This document shows positions 33,954-42,589 of a stretch of DNA of 64,000 nucleotides, piece after piece. Each line of letters opens with the position of its first letter. Position 1 is the first letter of the stretch. The notes beneath the pieces were generated by a model that worked only from the letters and a program-made list of their open reading frames with translations, was not told the DNA's origin and ran no database searches. The position numbers were made by a program, and so were the translations under genes. The stretch comes from an uncultured Bacilli bacterium (GTDB lineage: Bacteria; Bacillota_I; Bacilli_A; RF39; UBA660), in NCBI GenBank assembly GCA_910584655.1, contig CAJUBJ010000005.1, forward strand, positions 62,001 through 126,000. Direction: 5' to 3'.

Positions 33954-34622
33954 ATGAAAAAGAAAGTAATTAGAATATTTTTATTATTAATAGCTATGCT
34001 ATCAATTGCATCATGTAAAACTAATAAAGAAAAAGAAAGTGAGGAAAATATTGTGAAAGAAGAAATTTTAGAAGGAACAATAGATGGATATAAGTTCAAA
34101 GTAACAGATGAAATAACAGATAGAGTAAGAATTCAAATGGATAATGGCGACATTATGTTAGTTGTTTTATCGAATAAAGATACTCCTATAACTATAGCTA
34201 ACTTTAAGAAATTAGTAAGTGAACATTTCTATGATGGTTTAACATTTCATCGTGTTGTATCAGGATTTATGATTCAAGGAGGAGATCCAGCAGGAGATGG
34301 TTCTGGAGGTTCAGAAGAAACTATCAAAGGAGAATTTTCAGAAAATGGTGTCAAGAATGATTTAAGACATACAAAAGGTGTAATTTCAATGGCAAGATCA
34401 AATAATCCAGATAGTGCATCAAGTCAATTTTTTATCATGCACGATACATCAACTTATCTAGATGGATCATATGCCGCATTTGGTCGTGTATTCGCTGGTC
34501 TTGATGTCATAGATAAAATTGCTGGAGTTGAAGTAGTAGAGAATGGCTATGGTGAAAAGTCTAAGCCAGTAAAAAAACAAATAATTAAATCAATAAGATT
34601 TATAACAATAGAAGAAGCTTAA
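33954..34622 (+). CDS. Lipoprotein cyclophilin-type peptidyl-prolyl isomerase
   Basis: A 222-residue protein with a lipoprotein signal (basic start, hydrophobic core, lipobox IASC at about residue 21). The cyclophilin domain spans about 60-220. Catalytic and substrate-binding landmarks are FHRVVSGFMIQGGDPAGDG, GVISMARSNNPDSASSQFFI and LDGSYAAFGRVFAGLDVI. Such proteins speed prolyl isomerisation during folding of exported proteins outside the membrane. The start follows AAAAAGGTGATAAA. The hairpin after the stop ends the transcript. Confidence 0.92.
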   Translation: MKKKVIRIFLLLIAMLSIASCKTNKEKESEENIVKEEILEGTIDGYKFKVTDEITDRVRIQMDNGDIMLVVLSNKDTPITIANFKKLVSEHFYDGLTFHRVVSGFMIQGGDPAGDGSGGSEETIKGEFSENGVKNDLRHTKGVISMARSNNPDSASSQFFIMHDTSTYLDGSYAAFGRVFAGLDVIDKIAGVEVVENGYGEKSKPVKKQIIKSIRFITIEEA

Positions 34623-34640
34623 TAAAAAGCTTTTTTTTCT
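34613..34640 (+). terminator. Terminator of the cyclophilin gene
   Basis: aagctt and aagctt, separated by a short A-rich loop that contains the stop codon, are followed by T8. Confidence 0.75.
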
Positions 34641-34683
34641 TATTAAAAAATGTTAGAATATAAATGAAGTATAGGTGATTAAG

Positions 34684-35673
34684 ATGGAAGAAAGTAAAAC
34701 AAAAAAGAAAGTAGAAAAAAAAGAAGAAGTAAAATCAGAAATAAAACAAAATAAAAAAAATAATACAAAAAGCTCAAAAACATCAACAAAAAAAGCAACA
34801 CCAAAAAAAGCTACTCCTAAAAAAGAATTAGAAAAGACACAAGATGTAAAAAAAGAAGATGTTAAGAAAGAAGAAAAAAAGACAAATTCAACAACTAAGA
34901 AAATAGAGTCAAAGCAAACAACTTCTAAAAAAGCTCCATCAAAACAAAAAAATAATTCAGAAAAGAAAAAAGAAATAGAAGAAAAAAAATTAGAGCAAAA
35001 AGAAGAAAAGAAAACCGACTTAGAAAAAACAATTATTTTTGATGGTGTTCAAAATAAAAATATAAAAGATGTTATTGATAAATTAGAAGAAGAAAATGTT
35101 GTTTTAGATGATAAAGTTATAAAGAGAAGTAAAGCGAAAAAAATAACTATTATTATTTTAATTATTATGATATTTGCGGTAATTATTGGAACAGCCGTTT
35201 ATGTTACCAAAGAACATGTAGAAAAAAATAGCAATAAAGAAACTTTAAATAGCAATGTATATAAAAAAGTTTCAAAAAACTACTCTAATAAAGAAGTAGA
35301 AGAAAAAGAACCAACAGATTCAAAAAGAGATGAAATAAAATATTCAAATATCAAAACAATTACATTAAGCCAATTTGAATCATTATCTTTAGAAAAAGAA
35401 GATATGATAGTTCTTGTAGCTAGTGAAACATGCTATGCTTGTCTTAGTTTTGAACCAATATTAAATGAAACATTTCAAGAACTAGATAAGACAATATATA
35501 GAATAAATATCACTTCTTTTACTGATGAAGAAACAGCACGCTTTAGAACATATTATGCTTTTAAAAAGACTCCAACTATATTTACTATAAAAGCGGGAAT
35601 TGTAACTTCTGAACATGCAGGAGCTATGGAAAAAGAAACTTTGAAGTCTTGGCTTGAAGAAAATTATTTATAG
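34684..35673 (+). CDS. Membrane-anchored thioredoxin-like protein with Lys/Glu-rich N-terminus
   Basis: A 329-residue protein. Residues 1-150 are an extreme low-complexity Lys/Glu/Thr region, cytoplasmic by the positive-inside rule. A single helix follows (about 152-175, ITIIILIIMIFAVIIGT). The outside part ends in a thioredoxin-like domain (about 225-329) with the redox motif C-Y-A-C near residue 249 and the cis-proline segment KKTPTIF. It probably handles thiol exchange on exported proteins; the N-terminal tail may bind nucleic acid or protein. It starts at 34684 behind AGGTG. The domain call is good and the role is inferred. Confidence 0.72.
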   Translation: MEESKTKKKVEKKEEVKSEIKQNKKNNTKSSKTSTKKATPKKATPKKELEKTQDVKKEDVKKEEKKTNSTTKKIESKQTTSKKAPSKQKNNSEKKKEIEEKKLEQKEEKKTDLEKTIIFDGVQNKNIKDVIDKLEEENVVLDDKVIKRSKAKKITIIILIIMIFAVIIGTAVYVTKEHVEKNSNKETLNSNVYKKVSKNYSNKEVEEKEPTDSKRDEIKYSNIKTITLSQFESLSLEKEDMIVLVASETCYACLSFEPILNETFQELDKTIYRINITSFTDEETARFRTYYAFKKTPTIFTIKAGIVTSEHAGAMEKETLKSWLEENYL

Positions 35674-35679
35674 TGAAGT

Positions 35680-35715
35680 GACTATAACAGTTTGTTATAG
35701 TCCTTTTATTTTTGG
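35680..35715 (+). terminator. Intrinsic terminator
   Basis: gactataaca (35680-35689), a three-base loop and tgttatagtc (35693-35702) are followed by a T-rich stretch. Confidence 0.85.
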
Positions 35716-35728
35716 TTATAACAGGATA

Positions 35729-35756
35729 TTGACAAAAAAATTAAAACGTTTATAAT
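35729..35756 (+). promoter_or_regulatory. Strong sigma-A promoter of the LysR gene
   Basis: Consensus TTGACA (35729-35734), a 16-base spacer and TATAAT (35751-35756). Confidence 0.82.
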
Positions 35757-35784
35757 AAAAGTCAATTGAAATGGGGGATTTTCT

Positions 35785-36678
35785 ATGGCACTACCATGTG
35801 ATAACCTTAATCTTAATTTATATAGAGTTTTTTATATTGTAGCTAAAACTAAAAGCTTTTCTGAATCGTCCAAAGTTCTTCATATTTCTCAACCAGCTAT
35901 ATCAAAACATGTTCAAAATTTAGAATATGAATTAGACACCTTATTATTTTATCGTACAAATCGCGGAATAGAACTTACACCAGAAGCTAAATCTTTGTAT
36001 GCATATGTTGAAAAAGCATATAACTATTTAATGCTTGGTGAAAGAGAATTACAAGAAGGGAAAGACCTTACAAAAGGAACAATTTCTATTGGAATTCCGA
36101 CATATCTAAACATCATTTCTTTAAATAATTCCATAAAAAAATTTATGGAAAGTAATCCTAATATTAAAATAAAATTAACTAATCATGATGAATCAATTCT
36201 TTTAAATTTATTTGAACAACATTCACTAGATTTGCTCATAATCCCAGAAAGAAAAGTTAACAATAAAGAACTAAAATATGTTGAATTAGAAGATGATGAA
36301 TATTGCTTTGCAGCTTGCTCATATTTCCTAAATGTAGAAAATTTGAATACTATTGAAGAATTAATAAAAAAACCTTTATTACTGCCAACAAAAAACACTA
36401 ATCAAAGAAAAAAACTAGATGAATATTTAAATACAAAAGGATTAGTAGCAAACCCTGTTATGGAATTAGAAACATCAGAAATGATTGTAAATTATATAAA
36501 TGAAAATCTAGGAATTGGATATATACCAAAAAAAGTTGCAGAAAAAAATAATAATATAAAAATAATAAATTTACAAGAAACTCTTCCAATAGAAAAGAAC
36601 ATAATTATATATAATAATTCAACTTTAAATAGTTCTTCTCGTAAGTTTATTGAATTACTAAGCGACACTAAAGCTTAA
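35785..36678 (+). CDS. LysR-family transcriptional regulator
   Basis: A 297-residue regulator. The N-terminal winged helix-turn-helix (about 8-70) carries FYIVAKTKSFSESSKVLHIS and QPAISKHVQNLE, the family's recognition helix. A co-inducer domain with two alpha/beta lobes follows (about 95-290). It has its own promoter and terminator, directly upstream of sufC and in the same direction. A role in iron-sulfur control is an inference from position. The start follows GGGGGATTTTCT. Confidence 0.9.
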   Translation: MALPCDNLNLNLYRVFYIVAKTKSFSESSKVLHISQPAISKHVQNLEYELDTLLFYRTNRGIELTPEAKSLYAYVEKAYNYLMLGERELQEGKDLTKGTISIGIPTYLNIISLNNSIKKFMESNPNIKIKLTNHDESILLNLFEQHSLDLLIIPERKVNNKELKYVELEDDEYCFAACSYFLNVENLNTIEELIKKPLLLPTKNTNQRKKLDEYLNTKGLVANPVMELETSEMIVNYINENLGIGYIPKKVAEKNNNIKIINLQETLPIEKNIIIYNNSTLNSSSRKFIELLSDTKA

Positions 36679-36709
36679 GATAACTAAAAATCTAGTTATC
36701 TTTTTTTAT
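36676..36709 (+). terminator. Intrinsic terminator
   Basis: aagataacta (36677-36686) pairs with tagttatctt (36693-36702), followed by T6. Confidence 0.82.
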
Positions 36710-36756
36710 TAAAAATTGATACCCCCTAGAAGTATTATAAAATTAGTTTCATTTCA

Positions 36757-36785
36757 TAGACTTATATATAAAAAAATGCTAAAAT
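36757..36785 (+). promoter_or_regulatory. Promoter of the suf operon
   Basis: TAGACT (36757-36762), a 17-base spacer and TG-c-TAAAAT with hexamer 36780-36785. The sufC start is 18 bases further on. Confidence 0.68.
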
Positions 36786-36803
36786 ATGTGAAGGTGATGC
36801 ATA

Positions 36804-37559
36804 ATGCTAAATATAAACAAATTAAATGTATTTGTAGAAAATAAAGAAATATTAAAAGACTTTTCTCTTAATATAAAAGATGGTGAAATTCATGCTTTAA
36901 TGGGTCCAAATGGGATTGGAAAAAGTACTATTTGTCGTTGTTTATTAAAAGATCCTAACTATACTATAAAATCAGGAGAAATAATATATAATAATCACAA
37001 TTTATCAACTCTATCGACTACAGAAATAAGTCGTTTAGGTATCATGATGATAAGTCAAAATCCGATTGCCATTGAAGGTGTAACTAATGCAGAAATGTTA
37101 CGCCTAGCTTTATCAGAACGTACTAAAGAACATATTGATATTTTTAAATTCTCTAAAGAAGCCAAAAGCATATGTCAAAAGTTATCAATGCCAGAAAGTT
37201 TTTTACATCGTGATATCAATAGCGGAATGTCAGGAGGAGAAAGAAAGAAAAATGAACTCCTTCATGTATGGATGTTAAAGCCAAGCTTTTTAATTTTAGA
37301 TGAAGTTGATTCTGGCCTTGATGTTGACGCTCTAAAAATAGTAGCAAATTCTTTAAAAGAATACCAAGAAACTACAAATTGTTCTATATTATTAATTACA
37401 CATAATACCAAATTATTAGATGTTTTAAAACCTGACTATGTTCATATTCTAAAAAATAAAACAATAGTAAAAACAGGAGATGCTTCTCTTGCTAATTATA
37501 TTGAAAAATCAGGTTTTAATGAAGTTTCTGGGGAAAAGACACAAGAAAGAACTGCGTAA
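36804..37559 (+). CDS. sufC: Fe-S cluster assembly ATPase SufC
   Basis: A 251-residue ABC-type ATPase that powers the SUF scaffold. The Walker A reads GPNGIGKST near residue 35, the signature MSGGERKKNEL near residue 150 and the Walker B FLILDEVDSGLD near residue 171, the last two being SufC-typical. The start follows GAAGGTGATGC. It is first in sufC-sufD-like-sufS-sufU. sufB, normally last in Bacillota, is not found here. Confidence 0.96.
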   Translation: MLNINKLNVFVENKEILKDFSLNIKDGEIHALMGPNGIGKSTICRCLLKDPNYTIKSGEIIYNNHNLSTLSTTEISRLGIMMISQNPIAIEGVTNAEMLRLALSERTKEHIDIFKFSKEAKSICQKLSMPESFLHRDINSGMSGGERKKNELLHVWMLKPSFLILDEVDSGLDVDALKIVANSLKEYQETTNCSILLITHNTKLLDVLKPDYVHILKNKTIVKTGDASLANYIEKSGFNEVSGEKTQERTA

Positions 37560-37560
37560 A

Positions 37561-38253
37561 ATGAATAGAATAATAGTGGATAAAGAAAATAATATAGATT
37601 TAAAAGATAACGCTGTAGAATTAACTATTAATGTTAAAGAATTAACTATTAATATTAAAGGTCGTGTTTTAATTAACGAAATAAATAAGATAGATGAAGA
37701 AGAACTAAAACTTACAATAAATGTCGAACCTAATAGTTCCTTAATATATAATCGCTTTATGGTCCATAATAAAACTAATAACTCAATTACATTAAATCAA
37801 TCTTATAAATCAAATGTTGTATTTAACTATTCAATGATTGCCGAAGATAGATGTAATTTAATATTTAATAGTAACCTAACAGGTAACGATAATGAAACAG
37901 AAATAAAAATAAAATCTGTAACAGAAAAAAATGGCAGTTGCCATATAACTTCAACTGCTAATACAAAACCTAAAATAGAAAATAATAACTTAATTGAAAG
38001 TATTAAAATACTAGTTCTTAACAATGAAGAAAGTGTATGTATACCAAATCTTTTAGTAGCTTCTAACGAAATAGAAGTTAATCACGCATGTACAATTAGT
38101 AGCATTGATTCGGATTACTTGTTCTATCTAAATAGTCGAGGACTTAGTATTGAAAGTGCTACAAAACTTATAAAAAAAGGTTATCTTTTAAGCAATTTAG
38201 ATACAAATGAAGAAACAAATAAACAAATAGAAGAATTAATAGGAGGTGAATAA
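37561..38253 (+). CDS. sufD: Shortened SufD/SufB-family scaffold protein
   Basis: A 230-residue SufBD-family protein, far shorter than the usual ~430. The right-handed beta-helix is present and the C-terminal signature VNHACTISSIDSDYLFYLNSRGL is clear. The N-terminal helical part is missing. It begins two bases after the sufC stop, with no strong Shine-Dalgarno site, so coupling to sufC is likely. Because no separate sufB lies in the operon, it may act as the only scaffold partner of SufC here. The alternative is that SufB is elsewhere in the genome. Confidence 0.82.
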   Translation: MNRIIVDKENNIDLKDNAVELTINVKELTINIKGRVLINEINKIDEEELKLTINVEPNSSLIYNRFMVHNKTNNSITLNQSYKSNVVFNYSMIAEDRCNLIFNSNLTGNDNETEIKIKSVTEKNGSCHITSTANTKPKIENNNLIESIKILVLNNEESVCIPNLLVASNEIEVNHACTISSIDSDYLFYLNSRGLSIESATKLIKKGYLLSNLDTNEETNKQIEELIGGE

Positions 38254-38255
38254 AA

Positions 38256-39452
38256 ATGAATCGTGAAGATTTTCCAATGATGACTACAGAATATATATAT
38301 TTAGATAATGGTGCAACTACATGGAAACCAAAGCAAGTTGTAGAAAAAATAACTGACTATTATACAAAATATACAGCTAATGCTCATCGTGGTGATTATG
38401 ACATTTCATTAAAAGTTGATAATGAATACGAATCAAGCCGTGATACTGTAAAAGAATTTATTAATGCTAAGACAAGACAAGAAATAATATTTACAAGTGG
38501 AACAACAGATTCTATAAATCTTGTTGCAGATGGCTTTTTTAAATCAAATCTAGAACCTGGTGATGAAATTATCATTACAGAAAGTGAACATGCTTCAAAC
38601 GTCTTACCTTGGTTCCGATTAGCAAAAACTAATGGTGTAAAAATAAAATTTTGCCCTCTAGATGATAACCATTATGTAACACTAAGTAACATAAAAAAAG
38701 TTATAACAAAAGACACCAAAGTAATTAGTTTAGCTATGATTACTAATGTTATAGGAGACTTAAGACCAATAAAAGAAATATGTGAGTTTGCTCATCAAAA
38801 CAATATTTTTGTTGTAGTAGATGGTGCTCAAAGTGCTCCTCATATAAAAACAGATGTTCAAGATTTAGACTGTGATTTTTTTGCTTTCTCTGGGCATAAA
38901 ATGTGTGGCCCAACAGGAATCGGTGTTTTATATGGCAAATATGAACTATTAGATTCAATTGAACCAAAAAACTTAGGTGGTGGAATGAATGAATCTTTCG
39001 ATAATGTCGATGACGTTTATTTAAAACCTCTTCCAACTAGATTGGAAGCAGGAACTCCGAATATTGAAGGTGCGATTGGATTAGGAGCAGCAATTGAGTA
39101 TTTATCCGATATTGGAATGGACAATATAAAAGAGCATGAACATAAACTACGTAAACATCTAATTGAAAAACTAAAAGAAATTCCTCATATAAACATTATT
39201 AATGAAGAAAGTGATAGTGGCGTAATTGCATTTAATGTTGACGGAATATTCGCCCAAGATGTAGCTGTTTATTTAAATAAATATAATATATGTGTAAGAG
39301 CAGGAAATCATTGTGCCAAAATTTTGAAAAATGAAGTTGGTGTAAAAAATACAGTTCGAGTAAGTATCTATTTCTATAATACCCTTGAAGAAATCAATAA
39401 ACTTGCTAATTTACTCGAAGATAAAAATAAAATATTAAATGAAATGTTGTAA
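38256..39452 (+). CDS. sufS: Cysteine desulfurase SufS
   Basis: A 398-residue group-II PLP enzyme that releases sulfur from L-cysteine as a persulfide. The PLP-binding Lys lies in AFSGHKMCGPTGIGVLYG near residue 213. The catalytic Cys lies in CVRAGNHCAKI near residue 353. Other landmarks are YLDNGATTWKP at the start and ITESEHASNVLPW. The start follows a strong GGAGGTG overlapping the sufD end. The downstream SufU is the usual sulfur acceptor in Gram-positives. Confidence 0.96.
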   Translation: MNREDFPMMTTEYIYLDNGATTWKPKQVVEKITDYYTKYTANAHRGDYDISLKVDNEYESSRDTVKEFINAKTRQEIIFTSGTTDSINLVADGFFKSNLEPGDEIIITESEHASNVLPWFRLAKTNGVKIKFCPLDDNHYVTLSNIKKVITKDTKVISLAMITNVIGDLRPIKEICEFAHQNNIFVVVDGAQSAPHIKTDVQDLDCDFFAFSGHKMCGPTGIGVLYGKYELLDSIEPKNLGGGMNESFDNVDDVYLKPLPTRLEAGTPNIEGAIGLGAAIEYLSDIGMDNIKEHEHKLRKHLIEKLKEIPHINIINEESDSGVIAFNVDGIFAQDVAVYLNKYNICVRAGNHCAKILKNEVGVKNTVRVSIYFYNTLEEINKLANLLEDKNKILNEML

Positions 39453-39464
39453 TGGAGTGATAAT

Positions 39465-39902
39465 ATGTTAGATCCAGAATTAAGAAAAGAAATAATTATG
39501 GAACACTACTTAAATCCTATAAATCGTAATTCTATTGAAGATGAAAGATATATAAAAGTAAATTCTAATAGTGAAACATGTATTGATAATATTGATTTAT
39601 ATATTTTATTTGAAGATGATAAAATTAAAGATTTTCATTTTAATGGAGAAGCATGTGCTATATCAACTTCAGCAGCATCTATTATGATAAAATTACTAGT
39701 TGGAAAAACAATTAGTGAAGTTAAAGAAATAATGAATAATTATTATAATATGATTAATGAAAAAGATTACAATGAAGATATCTTAGAAGAAGCTTGTTGT
39801 TATGAAGATATTTATAAACAACAAAACAGAATTGGTTGTGCAACAATTCCATGGAAAGGTCTAGAAAAAGCAATTAAAGAATATGAAAACAGGAAAAAAT
39901 AA
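39465..39902 (+). CDS. sufU: Zinc-dependent sulfurtransferase SufU
   Basis: A 145-residue IscU-like protein that takes sulfur from SufS by zinc-assisted ligand exchange. Three conserved cysteines are present in SETCIDNID (first Cys, with Ile instead of the usual Gly after it), GEACAIST and GCATIPW. The Asp that normally follows the first Cys is present. The start follows TGGAGTGAT. The stop lies in a hairpin, so the suf transcript ends here and sufB is not continued downstream. Confidence 0.92.
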   Translation: MLDPELRKEIIMEHYLNPINRNSIEDERYIKVNSNSETCIDNIDLYILFEDDKIKDFHFNGEACAISTSAASIMIKLLVGKTISEVKEIMNNYYNMINEKDYNEDILEEACCYEDIYKQQNRIGCATIPWKGLEKAIKEYENRKK

Positions 39903-39918
39903 ATTCCTGTTTTTTCAT
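39886..39918 (+). terminator. Terminator of the suf operon
   Basis: aaaacaggaa (39886-39895) pairs with ttcctgtttt (39904-39913), followed by further T. It spans the sufU stop. Confidence 0.88.
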
Positions 39919-39941
39919 GAATAAAAATAATTCAACAAATC

Positions 39942-39950
39942 CATAATATA
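39942..39950 (+). promoter_or_regulatory. Possible sporulation-type -10 element
   Basis: CATAATATA fits the sigma-K -10 pattern CATAnnnTA, but no matching -35 (AC) is seen at the right distance. It sits 20 bases before the small coat-like gene. Confidence 0.28.
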
Positions 39951-39969
39951 ATTAGAAAGGAAAAAATAT

Positions 39970-40167
39970 ATGGAACAGATACCAAATATAATTTCAACAA
40001 AAGACTTATCATATTTAGAAGATATGTTTAATTGGCATTTCACGTTATGCAAAAAAGCATATACATATAGTGAAATAGTAACAGATGAGGCAATGACTTC
40101 ATTCTTTATAGAAGTGTCAAAAAAACATAAAAAGATTTGTGAACAAATTGTAAAAAAATTAGGATAG
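39970..40167 (+). CDS. Small protein, probable spore coat family
   Basis: A 65-residue helical protein preceded by AGAAAGGAAAAA. LSYLEDMFNWHFTLCKKAYTY and FIEVSKKHKKICEQIVKKL recall short spore-associated proteins often found before CotF-like genes. The gene ends nine bases before a coat-F-like gene, giving a two-gene unit. I rely on context and general resemblance, so the assignment is tentative. Confidence 0.5.
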   Translation: MEQIPNIISTKDLSYLEDMFNWHFTLCKKAYTYSEIVTDEAMTSFFIEVSKKHKKICEQIVKKLG

Positions 40168-40176
40168 GAGGATTTT

Positions 40177-40491
40177 ATGGGAAATAAAGTATGTTGCAAA
40201 GAAACAAAAGTAGATGCAACTAAAACAATGAATGAACGTGATTATTTAATTGATATTTTATGTAGTGAGAAAGACATAACCAAAAATATGTGTGTTGCTT
40301 TAACAGAAGCAAGTAATCAAAAACTAAACAAAGAATTTAAAGAAATCTTTGATACTGTTGAATCTCTAGAAAGAGAAGCATACGATTTAGCATGGAATAA
40401 TGGTTGGTATTCTCTTGAAGAAGCACAAACTACGAAGATTACTGAAAAACAAACATCTCTTCAAAAAAAATTAGATGAACTCTCAAATTAA
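40177..40491 (+). CDS. Spore coat protein, CotF-like
   Basis: A 104-residue protein matching the coat-F domain: MNERDYLIDILCSEKDITKNMCVALTEASNQ, a central helix with ESLEREAYDLAWNNGWYSLEEA, and a KI-rich end. Coat-F proteins are helical bundles in the spore coat. The start follows AGGAGG, nine bases after the preceding small gene. Like cotE elsewhere in this window, it points to sporulation. CGNKVCC-type cysteines at the N-terminus could be crosslinked, which is only a guess. Confidence 0.75.
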   Translation: MGNKVCCKETKVDATKTMNERDYLIDILCSEKDITKNMCVALTEASNQKLNKEFKEIFDTVESLEREAYDLAWNNGWYSLEEAQTTKITEKQTSLQKKLDELSN

Positions 40492-40493
40492 AA

Positions 40494-40521
40494 TTAAGAA
40501 CTATTAAGTTCTTTTTTCTTT
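40494..40521 (+). terminator. Intrinsic terminator
   Basis: aagaact (40496-40502) pairs with agttctt (40507-40513), followed by a T-rich tail. Confidence 0.8.
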
Positions 40522-40560
40522 AGTATATTTATTATATAATTATTAAAAGAAGATGATAAA

Positions 40561-41124
40561 ATGTATAGTTTAAATACCCAAGCTTATAGTTCTAATAATT
40601 ATTCTCAAAACAATATCAAAGAGAAAAATAAATTATATGAGAAAATTACTTTAATAATTGTTACCACAATTCTTACCATTATTTTACTTATTATAATAAT
40701 TTTTAATGTTGGATTATACAAAATAAATGGAACCAGTATGAGTCCCACTTTAAAAGAAAAAGAATACGTTTTAACATATCAGCCTATAGAATATAAAAGA
40801 GGTGATATAATTGCATTCCATCACAATAATGCCATAATGATAAAAAGAATTGTTGGATTACCTAATGACATAATAGATTTTGAACAGGACGGAACAGTTC
40901 TAATAAACAATAAAATATTAAGTGAGCCCTATCTGACTTCTAAGGCTTTAGGTCTTCCAGATATAAAATTACCATATACTGTTCCTCCAGAGTCCTACTT
41001 TGTACTAGGGGATAATCGTAGCGATTCAATCGACAGCAGAGATGTCGCAATAGGATGCGTAAAAGTAGGGGACATAGTTGGAAAAGTTGAGTTTTCCATA
41101 TTTCCACCAGCAAAAATTAAATAA
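40561..41124 (+). CDS. lepB: Signal peptidase I
   Basis: A 187-residue S26 type I signal peptidase with one N-terminal membrane helix (about 30-52) and an extracellular catalytic domain. NGTSMSPTL carries the nucleophile Ser, and MIKRIVGLPND carries the general-base Lys. GDNRSDSIDSR is the final conserved box. It removes signal peptides from exported proteins such as the adhesin and lysozyme in this window. Length is typical of the Gram-positive single-helix form. The start follows AGAAGATGATAAA. Confidence 0.95.
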   Translation: MYSLNTQAYSSNNYSQNNIKEKNKLYEKITLIIVTTILTIILLIIIIFNVGLYKINGTSMSPTLKEKEYVLTYQPIEYKRGDIIAFHHNNAIMIKRIVGLPNDIIDFEQDGTVLINNKILSEPYLTSKALGLPDIKLPYTVPPESYFVLGDNRSDSIDSRDVAIGCVKVGDIVGKVEFSIFPPAKIK

Positions 41125-41149
41125 AGCCTTATATTTTATATAATAAATA

Positions 41150-41158
41150 TGCTATAAT
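41150..41158 (+). promoter_or_regulatory. Extended -10 promoter
   Basis: TG-c-TATAAT, 24 bases before the next start; the -35 is weak. Confidence 0.5.
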
Positions 41159-41182
41159 GTTAAAAGAATAGAAGGTGCTAGA

Positions 41183-42550
41183 ATGAATAGAAAAGAACTC
41201 ATTATAAAACATATTAAAGATAGAATTGCCTCACTAGAAGAACTAGGCAAAGTTTATAGTGAAGAAAAAATAGAATCATTAGCTGAAAACTTGGCAAATT
41301 CTGATAAAACATTAACTGAAATAAATACATTAATAGATAATAAGTTTTCTAATCAAATAAGAAAAATAAATCACAATAATTATCTAGCATCATTAAAAGA
41401 ATATTATTTATCAAAAATAGAAAAATTAAAAAAAGGAAATAATTGTTATTTATTATCGTATGATCAAGGTGTGAAAATATTAGAACAAGCCTACCTTGAA
41501 GAACTTCAAGACATAACTCCTTATTTAAAACTTGTTAATGTTAACAATGATAAAAAAGGTTATAAAAAAGAAAATAGCGTAAATAACGATTATGAACTTA
41601 TTATGAGTGATATAGCTTATTTATTAAATATAGACTATGCTCATACATATCGTATCTTTGATGAACAAATGAATCCTAATGGTATAGTAAACGTTTCTTT
41701 TGTTAGAAAAAATGAAAGATTTTTAAATTTTGAAGAGGCACTTCGTTTTATAAAAGAAGAATCTCCTAAATTTACCCTTACTCAGAAGCTTTTAGAATAT
41801 CATGATAAACACATTAAACATGGATTAAAAGAAGCCAAAAAAGATGATTATAAGAACAATATTGAATATGTATTTGACCTCTTTAGTGCTCTACCTGATA
41901 TAAAAGAAGAGAATATTGAAAAATTAAAAACAGACTATTTAAATATGAAAATATTTGAAATACTAACAAATAGTTTAAACAACAATCTAAATAACATCGG
42001 TTTAATGGTTAATAAAGAAAGTCTAAATTACACATATCGTTTATCACCATCATACAATAAATGTTCTGTTGAAATACCTACACTTAAATATAATCAAACA
42101 ATTTGCAACTTCTTTATTGTAGATAAAAAAGAATTACTAAGTTTTATAATTAATAACTACTATAATAACGTAAAAGAATTATTATCATTAATATACTTCA
42201 ATAAAGATTCATTGTTGACCATAATAAATCAAGTATTAAAAGAACATTTAGAATTTAATGAATATAGTAAATATCATAAGCTAATCAATGAAAATATTAA
42301 TATGATATGTGAACTAGTATCAACAAAAAAACAATTAACTCCTGATACTAAAGATGATATGCTTATATATGAAGATAATAATTTACTATATAAAAATCGT
42401 GTTTCACCAGTTGCAAATAACTATGTATCAGATGAATATGAAGAAGAAAAAGGAAGTACAATTTTGCTAGCTATAGTTACAATTGTTTTATTTATAACTA
42501 TAGGGATTATCTTACTTGCCATATATTCAGTTAGCAAAATGAATATGTAA
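41183..42550 (+). CDS. Hypothetical protein with C-terminal membrane anchor
   Basis: A 455-residue protein: long cytoplasmic part, then one hydrophobic helix (about 424-449, STILLAIVTIVLFITIGI) and a short end, so it is a tail-anchored or type II-like membrane protein. The region 145-200 (DIAYLLNIDYAHTYRIFDEQMNPNGIVNVSF) reads like a folded alpha/beta module. Residues ~285-330 (LSPSYNKCSVEIPTL) look like another. A distant similarity to kinase-like (HipA-type) proteins is possible but I cannot support it with catalytic residues. The start follows GAAGGTGCTAG. Function unknown. Confidence 0.5.
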   Translation: MNRKELIIKHIKDRIASLEELGKVYSEEKIESLAENLANSDKTLTEINTLIDNKFSNQIRKINHNNYLASLKEYYLSKIEKLKKGNNCYLLSYDQGVKILEQAYLEELQDITPYLKLVNVNNDKKGYKKENSVNNDYELIMSDIAYLLNIDYAHTYRIFDEQMNPNGIVNVSFVRKNERFLNFEEALRFIKEESPKFTLTQKLLEYHDKHIKHGLKEAKKDDYKNNIEYVFDLFSALPDIKEENIEKLKTDYLNMKIFEILTNSLNNNLNNIGLMVNKESLNYTYRLSPSYNKCSVEIPTLKYNQTICNFFIVDKKELLSFIINNYYNNVKELLSLIYFNKDSLLTIINQVLKEHLEFNEYSKYHKLINENINMICELVSTKKQLTPDTKDDMLIYEDNNLLYKNRVSPVANNYVSDEYEEEKGSTILLAIVTIVLFITIGIILLAIYSVSKMNM

Positions 42551-42553
42551 CAT

Positions 42554-42582
42554 TTGACAATAATTAAAAAAAATTATAAAAT
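42554..42582 (+). promoter_or_regulatory. Promoter of the serine T-box operon
   Basis: Consensus TTGACA (42554-42559), a 17-base spacer and TAAAAT (42577-42582), immediately upstream of the T-box leader. Confidence 0.82.
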
Positions 42583-42589
42583 AATCACA

